A stretch of 25,759 bases of DNA from Pelargonium cotyledonis (lineage: Eukaryota > Streptophyta > Magnoliopsida > Geraniales > Geraniaceae), in the NCBI GenBank assembly GCA_036897625.1, contig JAYMTA010000641.1:1-25759 (forward strand). Direction: 5' to 3'. The notes under the pieces are model-generated. The model saw only the letters and a program-made list of their open reading frames with translations, had not been told where the DNA came from and did not search any database. Position 1 is the stretch's first letter. Every line of letters starts with the position of its first letter. This document shows positions 1 to 11,043 of this stretch, one piece after another. Position numbers and translations under genes: made by a program.

Positions 1-39
1 ATAATATATATATATATATATATATTAGGCTATATATAT
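1..39. repeat. AT-rich (TA)n microsatellite
   Basis: Near-perfect TA dinucleotide run, interrupted around positions 26-33. It lies in the MRE11 intron cut by the left window edge. Such runs are length-variable and have no evident function here. Confidence 0.8.
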
Positions 40-154
40 CTGTCAATTTCTAACTTATTTGGTATTGATGTTCATCCTTCCTCTTGAAGTATGCTTTCCT
101 TCAGCAGTTCGGGATAAAACGAACTTTGTTTTCCTAATGTTGGACTGATGACAG

Positions 155-3100
155 GACAACCTATCTGCTATTGATATCCTCTCAGCATGCAATCTTGTGA
201 ACTATTTTGGGAAAATGGTGCTTGGGGGGTCTGGTGTTGGTCAGATCACTCTCTACCCTATTCTTATTAAGAAGGCACGTGAAAAAGATTAATTGTTGTC
301 TATATTAGTCTATTTGTTTCAGTCATTTAATACTCCTTGTCAATTGTAGGGTTCAACAGCTGTAGCTCTTTATGGGCTTGGGAATATTAGAGATGAGCGG
401 CTCAATAGAATGTTTCAGGTAATTTCTGACAAATTCTCTTCAAATTTCACTAACCTTGAAGACATTTACATACTTACAGGTGTTTTTTAATTTCTCAGAC
501 ACCACACGCTGTACAATGGATGCGGCCTGAAGATCAAGAAGGGTCTCAAGTGTCAGATTGGTTCAATATCCTGGTACTTCATCAGAACAGGTTGTGTGTA
601 TGTGTGTGTCTGCACGTGCGCCCAAACACATTTTTCACAGTATTTCATTATGTGAACAAAATATCTTGTATGGAATTGTGCCTAACTTAGCAATTGGGCT
701 TTTACACAAAGACTTTAGATTGATGTGATTTCCTATGTTTCCTTCTAATATGTTTGCAGAGTAAAGGCAAATCCTAAAAATGCAATCAATGAGCACTTTC
801 TTCCCCGCTTCATGGACTTCATAGTGTGGGGGCATGAACATGAATGCCTTGTTGATCCTCAGGTCCCTTTAATTTTTACAATTTGTTCACATATATTTAG
901 TGTCTTACTGTCTTTTGCGCTCTACATCTCTTCTGCGGTTCTTCCATTTTTTAGCCATCTCACTTACTTGAAGGCTGTTTTTCATTTTGGCAGGAAGTTC
1001 CAGGGATGGGATTTCACATTACGCAACCAGGTTCTTCAGTCGCAACATCACTGATTGATGGAGAATCGAAACCAAAGCATGTGCTCCTCTTAGAGATAAA
1101 GGTTATTGATTGGGAAACCTTTAATATATAAGAACCGATTCTCACTTTTTTCGGTTGTAATTCTCACATTATTGATATGGTGAGGATGCATTATGCATAG
1201 GAAAATCAATATCGTCCAACCAAGATTCCTTTGAAGTCAGTGAGGCCTTTTGAATATGCAGAGGTTAGTCAATGCCATCTTGTTGATTGTTTTTGAGACT
1301 TTTCATGAAGCTTAGACAGTTTTTATGATGCAGATTGTACTGAAGGATGAATCTGACATTGATCCGAATGATCAAAACTCAATTCTTGAACATTTGGACA
1401 AAGTGGCAAGTCCTGTTCTCACTTTGGAAACAGCTCACTTTTTCCATCTAGTTTATTATTAAGAGTGCTGCTCTTACTATTTATTTTTTTAATCTCGATG
1501 TACATGTAATAATTTGAAACTGTTTTAGGTCAGAAGTTTGATAGAAAAATCTAGCCAAAAAGCTGATAGCAGATCAGAGCTAAAGCTTCCGTTAGTCCGA
1601 ATAAAGGTAATGTTTTCTTCATCATATCCCTTTATCTCTGCATATTTGCAGCCTCAGGAACAATGAACTCATCTGACATCAACCTCATTTAGGTTGATTA
1701 TACATTCTCAACATTTCTTGGCGTCAAGTGTAGGTAGTCTAATATTCATGTAGAGTTTTACCCTTTTGTGGTCTGTTCTTAATACATTATCTATGCAATT
1801 TTTGGGTGTGTGTTTGAATGGAAGTACAGCACGTTGGACTATATTGAGCTTCTACTCTATAGTAAAGGTGTCGTCTGCTTTTCTGATGATTTGAACGTTA
1901 ACTTCTCTGGTTGAACTTTGCAGGTAGACTACTCTGGATTTATGACTATAAATCCTCAAAGATTTGGACAGAAGTATGTGGGGAAGGTACCTTCAATTCA
2001 CCACTGATCTTTGATAATGAAATGCTGATTTTTGCAAGTGCAACATTATATTTAATCAGTATTTTAATTTTAAGGTTGCGAATCCTCAAGACATTTTAAT
2101 ATTCACAAAGGCTTCAAGAAAAGGTCGGACTGAAGGTAATTTACAATGTCTATTGAAAGCTAGAAATCTACACCACCTTTTACTATTGAGTTTCGTGTAA
2201 GTTGGATTACTTTTTCTTTTTTGTAGATCTAGAGTCACAATTTCAGTGAGTTATAATAACTTAAGTTTGAATTTTTACTTATATCCTTAACCTCTACTTT
2301 GTCCAATTTACAAAAAGCTGGACATCATGAGTTCTTTATCCAACTAGCAAGTTTATAGTGCTTATAGTTATAGGCAGAGTCTTCAATATAAAGGTTTCAT
2401 TTAAGTTTCACTGAATAATGCTGCCCTGGGTTATAAAAGTTTTGCTGGGACATTTCTAACCATGTAAACCTTCTCCTTACTAAATGGCAATGTCCTCACT
2501 CTGTACCTGTGGATTGACCTTAAAGCTGTAAGGCCAGTTGATAAATTCTGTTTAAAAGGGCGCAAATTGCATTTCCTTATATGATTCCAGAAACTTTTTT
2601 AGTTTACTTTTTGAGGATCTGACCTTTCCACACACCCTTACCCTAGTCTGAAAGTTTAAAGTTACAACTGTGGAGGCACCCTTTTGTAGCGAGATTCCAC
2701 TCACATGCATATTAGAATTTAGTAAACCCAATATCATGCTTTCTGGTGTCATCTTAATGTTTAGCAGTAAAAAGCTTAATGCTTAGGTAAAAAGTCCCTT
2801 CTGCTTAAAATGAACAAAACGTTTGGATTAAGCTTGAAGGATAATTTTGATCTGAAACAGAAAAGAAAAAAAGAAGGAAAAAGCTTACATGATAATGAAT
2901 GGCAACGGTCGTTGTTGGCCATTGAGGAATACAATTCATGATTTTTTATGGCCAGTGGCCTCTAAGATATTTTTTTACCAAAAGATAATTTATGTACAAT
3001 GGCTACCCCAGATGTGTGGAGGAAGGACTCTACACAATGGGAGGAATACTAAACACCATTTCCTTTTGCTTCGGCCTCTTTTGCAAGGATGCTTTTCAAC

Positions 3101-6100
3101 TGAAGTAGTGAACTTAGATAATTTCATTGTTAAATTTTGCTGCCTCATGAGTTGATTGTTTAATATTGTGTTTGGAATGTTATGGTAACTCTGGTGGTGT
3201 TGTTTGTAGCTAAAATTGATGATTCTGAAAGGCTTCGTCCTGAAGAACTGAATCAGCAAAACATTGAGGCTCTAGTTGCTGAAAATAATCTGGTACTCAG
3301 TCATTAAGTTCCTGATTCCAATTTCATAGATAATTTTTATAGCACAGCTTGCTTTAGTTAGTTCGTATGTCTCCATTGGAAAATGGATGGTGATACTATA
3401 AGTTATGTGTTAGGTATTTGGGAACCTTTATTATGTCTTTTGCAGTTATGGTTTTCAATTGCATAGTAATTACTAGGTACTTTTAGAAAGTACACATTGT
3501 TGTTCATATGATGACCACTAACAGAATGAAAGAAATTGCACAGTTCTATTTGGTATTCGTAATAATGTGATATGGGAGAGTAACTAGGTTTAGTTTTGGT
3601 TGTAGAAGTCCAAAAAATGTGCTGCCACTAATTTTCAGTTCGGAACGCTTGTCTTTGTTTCACTCTCTTACTTCAAGGCTCAAGCTCTGTAATTCAAGTA
3701 GTTACCAATGAAAAATGGAGAGAAACATCCCGCTTTAGATCTGAATTTATTCCTTATTAAGACTTCCTTCTTGGAGGGTCAACTAAATCATATGGGCATA
3801 GCAAATTAGATACTGAAAATAACACGGGTGCTTATAGAATCAGTAGCTTGACAAGTTTTGTTATTTTATTCCTTATCTCCTCATGCCAATTTCTAATCTT
3901 GCAGAAAATGGAGGTCCTTCCTGTCAATGATTTGGATGTTGCATTACACAATTTTGTTAACAAGGATGACAAAATGGCTTTTTATTCTTGTGTTCGATAC
4001 AATCTTGAAGAAACACGTGTAAGTATTTTTATTGTGTGTGTGAGAAAGTATATTGCATAACAAATTGCTAAGAATTTATTTGATTAATGTGACTTCTGCA
4101 GAACAAAATTGCCAAAGATTCAGATGCTCTGAAATTTGAAGAAGAAGACTTGATTCTTAAAGTTGGAGAGTGCTTAGAGGCAAGTAGTTCACATTTTTAT
4201 TTACATTCTCGATATATGTTTGGAGGTTAAGATGTGTATTTATAGTCAAATTGCTGCAAAGGTGAATATTTTACGTATATGGGGAAGTAGTATGTTGTAA
4301 TTGGGATCTGATGGAGCAGTGCTGCACCTAGCATTCATCCATGACTTAAAATATTCTTGGGATTTAGTTTAGCAAAGTTGCAGCTTAATTTTATTATACT
4401 GATTTCTGGGATTGTATGTCTCATATCAGAGAAAAAGTGTGCCAAACACCTTGGGCTTTTGTAAATTTCATAAAATAAGGCATTTCAGAAGTGCCCTAGT
4501 AGTTGGAATCTAGGTTCTACCTAGGTTTTGCATGGACACTAACAGGCATTTAGGGAGGATTTTTTGTCTAGATGTCTCGACAGTGCAAGGTTTATTTGAT
4601 CTCTGATAGGGTACTAAATATGTTATTTCAGGAGCGTATTAAAGAAAGGTCTCTTCGCACTAAAGACAACCCACAGTTCACATCCAGTTCACAAGCCTTG
4701 GAGGTAAACCTATTCCTAGTTGCTTACTTAACACAAATTTCATTAGTTAACATGTTTGGTAATTACTATGTTCTAACCATTGTCTTAAATAATCCCGTTT
4801 TGAACCACTGTCTCTGTTCTAAGCGTATATTCTGAACTGTACAGGATATCAGTAGTAAAAGTACTGCAGGAGTTGGAAGTGCTGTTTCCTTCAGTGACGA
4901 TGAAGACACAACACAGTTATCTGCCTCTAAGACTGCCACCAGAGGTCAGAAAAAGTCAACAACAGTTTCTAGGTCATCTCAAGGTGCTTTGGCACAGGAT
5001 AAAAGTAAAACTTCTGCAAGGGGAAGAGGTAGAGGTAGAGGTAGAGGTAGAGGCTCTAGCAACTTGAAGCAAACAACTCTTGATGCTGCTCTAGGATTCC
5101 GCCAACCTCAAAGGTTACTCCTTGACCATTCATATTACATATATGCAGTGTTTTTTTTCCTGCATCTAATCAATAATCATTATTTCATTATGAAGTTAAG
5201 CAATTATCGGTTCTATTGAAGAGTCTCAGGTAGTTTTCTTACTACAGGTCTGCATCTGTTGCTGCATCAGCTGCAGTTCGAAATCTCGCTGATGAGGAGG
5301 ATAATGTTGAATCTCCTTCAAGTGAAGAAGCTGAAATTAATGAGGTTGATGATAGTTCGGTATGGACCACCTTTCTCTATCCTTAATATTGGCTCTCTGT
5401 TTTTCTTTTCTTTTCTTTTTGAACTTTGTCTTTGTAGCTTTCAAATGCTAAGTATGGTATGATTGAATGGGAGGAGGTATGCATAAGAATTCCATTTTCC
5501 TATTTAAACCTTGAGTTCTCTGTATGACTTCGATTTTTCTTTTGATCTGGTGACTAATGTATTTATATTGAACACACATCATCATATAGTTGTTACATGT
5601 TTATTTATTTTGCATATTTCCATTGTGGCCGTGGCACAAACTTGTCGTATTTAATCAAATTTTTTTCCACTCTTAAAGGAAGAGGATGGAAATCTCCAAA
5701 GCGCAGGACGCAAAAGAGCTGCTCCTAGGGGTAGAGGTAGAGGTTCTTCGTCTTCTTCTAAACGGGGAAGGAAGACAGATAATTCATCAGTTCATAAAAT
5801 GTTTATAAACAAAGACGATGACGAAGACGACGACGACGACATCGCAAAGAAACTAAACAAGCCTCAACCTCGGGTTAGTGTTCATTTTCTATTTTATTAA
5901 TTTTTAAGTGGCCTTTTTTTTCTTCTATTTTATTTTATTCAGTATCTTGAGATGAGATATCATCCATATATCTGAACAAGATAACAGGTTCATTGTATTT
6001 TGATGGGAACACAGCTCAATTAACCATGTCTGTGTCTCTTCATATGTTGCCTTTTTCACCTTCGAAGTGGGTTGTGATCATTTAACAACAATATTATGGA

Positions 6101-6361
6101 GAATTATGCTTATTCTTATCTCTGCAAATCCAAGTTCAGATGTCGAAATTAGGATGGTTGCAAGATTTGAGGGACCTCCTATTGAGAGTGCCGGTCAACT
6201 CATAAATTTTGAGATTCCATGTGTTATTACATTCTAAGTTTAGAACAGTGCATTGTTATGTAAGTAGAACTAGAAGACATCTACTTATGAGATCTTGTAA
6301 TCCTGACTACTTCCATCTTTCTTTGTAGGTTACAAGGAATTATGGTGCTTTAAGAAGATAA
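155..6361 (+). CDS. MRE11: MRE11 double-strand-break repair nuclease (3' part, N-terminus outside window)
   Basis: Mn-dependent 3'-5' exonuclease/endonuclease of the nuclear MRE11-RAD50-NBS1 complex, which senses and trims DNA double-strand breaks and acts in meiosis and telomere care. Exons: 155-274, 350-418, 499-590, 760-862, 994-1101, 1201-1263, 1334-1405, 1529-1606, 1924-1986, 2075-2135, 3210-3292, 3905-4018, 4102-4179, 4632-4703, 4845-5113, 5248-5359, (5438-5476 optional), 5679-5873, 6329-6361. All join in phase and give about 594 or 607 residues; roughly the first 130, with the first phosphoesterase motifs including GNHD, lie left of the window. Visible: the start of exon 155-274 (DNLSAID), the phosphoesterase motif LVLHQNR, the metal-binding motif VWGHEHEC, the MRE11 DNA-binding domain, two Arg-Gly tracts (about 5022-5055 and 5725-5742), an Asp/Glu run (5812-5840) and the conserved plant C-terminus RNYGALRR. 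Exons 155-274, 1334-1405 and 4102-4179 end at GC donors. No frameshift or premature stop seen. Confidence 0.96.
5022..5056 (+). repeat. Arg-Gly coding hexanucleotide repeat in MRE11
   Basis: Tandem units of AGAGGT-type hexamers encode alternating Arg and Gly. This is the glycine-arginine-rich (GAR) motif of the MRE11 tail; in animal MRE11 the equivalent motif is arginine-methylated and supports DNA binding. A shorter second Arg-Gly block lies at 5725-5742. Perfect short repeats like this can change length by slippage, adding or removing RG pairs without shifting the frame. Confidence 0.85.
5438..5476 (+). other. candidate in-frame cassette exon of MRE11
   Basis: A 39-nt stretch encoding 13 residues (LSNAKYGMIEWEE). 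It has a very strong pyrimidine tract and TAG acceptor just upstream (about 5393-5437) and a GAG|gtatgc donor. It keeps the frame whether included or skipped, since exon 5248-5359 ends in phase 0 and exon 5679-5873 begins in phase 0. The Arabidopsis MRE11 tail as I remember it has no clear counterpart. It may be constitutive, alternative or cryptic. Confidence 0.5.
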
Positions 6362-8332
6362 GTATAGTATCATCAAGATTAGCGTAATGGCTTCCTATAC
6401 TTCAATTTTTGGCGAGACACTTGTATTCCATCAGTAAGACGGTGACACATTATTGTATGGTTCGTAGAACTATTGCTTCTGGTGCAAAACGTTGTCTACG
6501 AATCATGTAATGATCGGTCTTTGTATTTGCAGAAATAGAAAACCGAAAAATATGAGTCATTACCAATGAGAATTTCAATGAGAAATGGTGCTTGAATCAG
6601 TTCAAGGGTAGTGAGAATTCGAAACTTCAAACTTTTTTGAAGTGTCAGAAACCGAATTTTTTTGTAGAAAAATCTGAATTCTAAGGGGAGGCATGGCATG
6701 ACCAATCTTTGGATTACCATTAAAGGGCTTACATTGGCCTCTAAATTATGTCCTCCAAAATGGTTGCAAATCTAGAATTGTTTTTCCTTTTTCAATTGAA
6801 TCGACATAGATTTAAACCCACGTTTGTGAATTAACATGACTATTCAATTTTGAACATTTAAAATATTAATATTCAAATTTTATATTTTATTTTATCAGCA
6901 AACGAAGCCAATACTCCGAGCTACAACGATGGTGAGAAATGATATTCGGACCCTTGCGTGAGATTGCTTCTCCAAATTACCAATAAAGAATTATCCGGCA
7001 TTCTCAAGTTTTGACAATTGATTCTCAAAAGTCTTCCCTTCCTTTGTAGTTTGTTTTTCATATTTTAGGTTTCTTCTTTGTTCATTTAAAATCTTCACTA
7101 CAAGTATCAAGTATGTGTCGGAGACAAATTTATGGATACATGTAGAAATAAAATTTCAAGATTCCAAAAAAGATCTCTTAATCCAAGGATAGAGGCAGTA
7201 TCTAATCTCAATAGCGAGGTGGTGTCACGTGATTGGTCAATGATGATGTCATAGTAAATTATGAGTGTGTTATGTTCATGTCGTGATAGAAGCTTAAAAA
7301 TGAAGACAAAGGGTGATACTTCTTTTTTCTATTCTTCCTCTTTCCTGACATAAAGGGGTACAAAAACAAGCCAAATAGATATGGCCATTGAAATGAAAAA
7401 GCTTATCACATAGATTTTCCTTTGGGAATTCACTGGGTCAGAGAAATCACAAGAACCAAAATTTACCACCAATTTTCCCCAAGGGAGTTTAGTCAGGTTG
7501 GTTTTAAGCTATATATACACTACACCCACCGTATCTGCTCGCACTGTTCTCTCACCGAAAGTGAGGCCTCTTCACAACATTCACCGTTTTTTTTACATTT
7601 TGATCACTGATTTTCCCCTGCTAAAAAGTTCATAAAAAAGACGAGAGCTTTAGTGAGGACGTCATAAGCAAATAGTACCAAAGAACAATTTTACAAATTT
7701 AGTATAGACTAATACATTTGATAACGATAGAAAGCATAGCAAAGCAAAAAAGAAAGGTGAAATGACACCAGACATGTTACTTTTAACCAGAAGTAAGTTC
7801 AATTTGAAACACCGTCACATGCCTTGCCTTGCACACAATAAACAATAAGAATGCTAAAATCTGTATAGAAGATTCACTTAGTGTGTGTATTATACCCAAA
7901 TCTTACCCTGCTTGGTCCAACAACATCATGTTATAAAGGCTATTTATTGTTATTGTTTTGAGGTAAATAATAAAATTAGGCTGAAGAATATAGTTACATT
8001 ACTAACTCCTGGACTTCCTAAACATCTACAAACACAGTGTACATGTGAGGTAAATAAATGATAATTACATAAACAGTAAAGGAATACAGTCGACTTTCTA
8101 AACGTTAATATAGTCAGGCAATTTAAACTTCTTGGTCAGATATGAAGTTGAACAAGAAAAAGAATCAGAATACTTTGCATATATTAGGTTATGTTCTTTA
8201 AAATTTCTTTCAATTTATTGTTGATCGATTTTTTTTCTTTGATTTCACTAATATATACCAGAAGGATCCTCTGACATGCAAATGCTGAAGATTTTTACAA
8301 AGTACAGACGAATATTATGACACTCAAAATAA
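6362..8332. other. spacer between MRE11 and the unnamed gene; no convincing gene
   Basis: Holds the MRE11 3' UTR at its left end and the 3' UTR of the convergent unnamed gene at its right end. A canonical AATAAA lies near 6983. Open frames here (for example 6496-6720 on - and 7422-7610 on +) are short, lack splice partners and show no family resemblance. A G-box/CCAAT cluster and a TATA-like site (7226-7520) are listed separately. Confidence 0.6.
7226..7520 (+). promoter_or_regulatory. promoter-like cluster: G-box, CCAAT and TATA-like site
   Basis: A perfect G-box CACGTG (7226-7231) is followed at once by ATTGG (inverse CCAAT, about 7232-7236), with a GATAG upstream near 7190. A TATATATA-type site (7510-7517) lies about 280 bp downstream, followed by C/T-rich sequence resembling a transcription start. 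This layout is typical of light-regulated plant promoters, but no coding exon follows on the + strand. It could be a remnant, drive a non-coding RNA, or be coincidence. Confidence 0.25.
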
Positions 8333-10698
8333 TCACTGAAAGATTTGTACCTTTACACGAATGAGTCCTGTTTTGTCCTCCTTTTGTGGCACATTCTGTT
8401 TTATCCCTTTCTGAACCCACAACATGCCTCGAGCACCAACCTCTCTGACATTGGTGCTTTGATTCACAACCGCCTTTCCTCTTGCATTCTCTTTCCCAGC
8501 AGCAGGCAATTTGTTGGGCCCACTGACTCCTACCTGAAACTTTGCATCACCTTTGCTCGCAGCAGTAAATGAGTCCTTTCCATTTATTGGAGGCGGCAAA
8601 GATTTTGAATGTGATTTCTGATACAGAGCCTGCAGGATTTGGTACAACTCATATTCTTAATCTTTCATGCTTACAGTGTTCTTATAATTACTAAGACCTA
8701 CAAATTAGTTAACGTAAAACACTGTGCAGAGTGTTGTTCATCAAAATATTGTATTGTCTTATGTACTTTTAAAGTTCTCCTACAAGAGTGTCTCAGAAAT
8801 GTTAAGTTTCTCACCTTTGACTTTGCAGCTTCCTGGTAGATTGGCTTCATCTTATCAACCCTTCTCGATTTGTCAACTTGAAAACTAGTTGCCTTGGGTG
8901 CATTAGAAACTTTGGCTTTGTTCTTAATTGTGTGAGATTTCTTCACTACATTTTTGCTGTCCGGGGTTATTTCTTTGACCATTATAGATGATGCCATTAA
9001 ATTCTTGATATCCAGACTAGGATTGCAAGATGAATCCACACTAGACTTGCCAGACAAAGATTTACTGACATTTGAATCCCTTTTATCTTTATTAACTTCC
9101 ACTCTTGATGGTTGTCTTGTAGCGCAGCTTTTCCTTAGAGTAATCTTCATAACTTCCAGAAGCCAGCTATTTTTATTGATCTCCATTCTTGATACCTCGG
9201 GGAAGTTTTTCTGTTGTTCCTGATTATTAACTGATGTGACAGTGCTACTAGAGCTCCCAACTGCCTCATCCACCTTAGAGTTCAAACTACTTGCTGAATT
9301 GCTGGAAGATGGTAAAGGATTTGGATAATTTGCTTTTGAATTTTCACCTGAAGTAGTTTCATGAATCAATCTTGTTTCTGAAGTTCCTTTCAACTTTGAA
9401 AAGCTTGTTTTGGGTTTTCTTTCCTCTCGTGACGATTTCTCCCTTGGAGCCTTAACTTGGCGCTCTTTATTTGAGAACAACTTGCGACCATTTTCTCTCC
9501 ATTTCTGGCTCTTAAACTCATTCCCTCTTGATCTTGAGACCGAGTTAGAATTTTTCGGTGAAGGTGGCCCCAGTAAGCTATAGTCTGCAACTGCGTCACC
9601 ATCTCCGGAAAGAGAAAATGCAGATTTTAACTCGCTGGAAGAACATTGATGGACCCTATGGTTTAAAACAATTTTGTTATCTATCTACTACAGAACAGAA
9701 CTTCATACTCTCATTGCAAAACTAAGTGTAAAAATAAGATGCTTACGGGTGGCTTGTCCGGAACCATTTGTCATTGCTGCAAATGAAATGCACCAACAGG
9801 AAGAAAAGGAAATTTGATGAGAGACATACCGGTTATAAAGTAACTTAAAGAAGAAAACATCAAATTCTGATAATGACTCGTAGCCAGTTGTCTAGAGACT
9901 CACACATCTTGATTGTTTAACTTGGCTTCTATGTTCAAATCAACCCACATTGGTGCTTCAATTTCTTCCTGTGTAACAGAGAGTCAGAGCCAAAGCAATA
10001 TCGAGTGAGTAGAGAACCAAAAAGTGATATCTAACCGAAGAAAGAAAATTGAGGAACTCAAATCATAATCTAATGATTCTTAAGTTATCACCATCCAGTG
10101 CCCAATATGACCATGTAAAGGAACATCACCTAATTGCATTTTCTTATTTGGTTCTCATGTCTAACACACAAATGAAGAAAGATCTAATACCTGAGAACTC
10201 AAGTCCATTTTCTTCTCAACATTACCTCAACAACCAACAATTGACAAATCATTTCAGCTTTTGCACATAGGCTATTTGCGCGTCTCAAATCCATGATCTC
10301 AAGGACACAAATCAGCAATCTTAATCTTAGGCCAACACAACAGCCCAATACATACAAAAGAAACATAGAAATATAAAGACCCCAAGTAATTAAAACCCTG
10401 AACAAATTATAAACACAAGAACAAGAACATTATAACATTTCATACCGAACCCAATATCAACTAACAACACAAAATACAGAGGAAGATACGCAATCAAACA
10501 AGCATTCCAAACACAATAAAACCCTAAGACAACAAAAACCCAGATTAAAAAAACACAAAATGAACACAACCCTAGAGCTACAATTTTCGAAAACGCAATA
10601 AAGAAACCAAATTGAAGATTCAAGACCCACTACAAATCTTCAATGGAAATGAAAATTACCAGGAAAGACCAGTGATCATCTTCCTTGTTGAGAGCCAT
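8333..10698 (-). CDS. unnamed basic Ser/Lys-rich plant protein, 423 residues
   Basis: I do not recognise this family with confidence. Five exons on the - strand join in phase: 10698-10660, 9968-9904, 9776-9747, 9655-8815, 8629-8333. The start ATG at 10698 gives MALNKEDDHWSFL, followed by an acidic, Trp-bearing N-terminus (APMWVDLNIEAKLNNQDV, then DKWFRTSHPVHQCSS), which looks like the most constrained part. From about residue 90 the protein is low-complexity, rich in Ser, Lys, Asn and Arg, with many KS/SK/RR pairs and no membrane segment or signal peptide. This suggests a disordered nuclear or cytoskeleton-binding protein, but that is inference. The last exon has a more ordered stretch (VREVGARGMLWVQKG) before the stop at 8335-8333. 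An alternative last splice at AAAG|gtacaaat (about 8348) could change the C-terminus. Intron 1 is 691 nt. Confidence 0.8.
9969..10659 (-). other. first intron of the unnamed gene
   Basis: A 691-nt AT-rich intron directly after the 13-codon first exon, with donor CTG|gtaatt and acceptor acacag|GAA. Open frames inside it (10049-10270 on +, 10199-10623 on -) are compositional and were not accepted as genes. Long first introns close to the start codon often influence expression in plants; nothing in this one marks a specific element. Confidence 0.65.
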
Positions 10699-11019
10699 TT
10701 CTCCACCTCTGACCTTCGTATTGATGATTTTGATTCGAAAAACCTCCAAATTTTGTTTATTGTTTAAGCTTTGAGACAGGGCTTGGGAGGCTCCAATCCT
10801 CCATTTTCATCTGATGGAGTTTATGGGTTCTCTCTCACAGAAGCACAGGACATTGTCAAGTTTGGAGATCTTTTACGACGCCGTTTCGGGTGGTTGCTAA
10901 TTAGGTCCGGTTGCTTTGCTGGTGGTGAAACTAATAACCGTTTGATTTGCTGGACCAGGTAAATTTAACGGCTGTGATTTCTTACGACAACGTGGGTCGA
11001 GTTATATTGGATGTGTGAT

Positions 11020-11043
11020 GTGCGGCAGTGCGGCAGTGCGGCT
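11020..11043. repeat. three tandem copies of an 8-bp unit (GTGCGGCA)
   Basis: Units at 11020-11027, 11028-11035 and 11036-11043; the last base of the third unit differs. It is unusually GC-rich for this spacer and lies about 320 bp upstream of the start codon of the - strand unnamed gene, so a promoter role is possible but unproven. Confidence 0.85.

Noticed and set aside
2540-2710. Possible SINE remnant in the MRE11 intron 2136-3209 (- strand words such as AGGGTAAGGGTGTG).
   Set aside because: Only one short stretch resembles the Au SINE body. No head, box A/B or tail could be placed, so chance is as likely.
8954-9223. Open frame of 89 codons on the + strand.
   Set aside because: It is the antisense shadow of the large fourth exon of the unnamed - strand gene and has no splice or family support.
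10771-10962. Open frame of 63 codons just upstream of the unnamed gene on the opposite strand.
   Set aside because: It has a weak start context and no family resemblance, and it lies in the probable promoter of the - strand gene.
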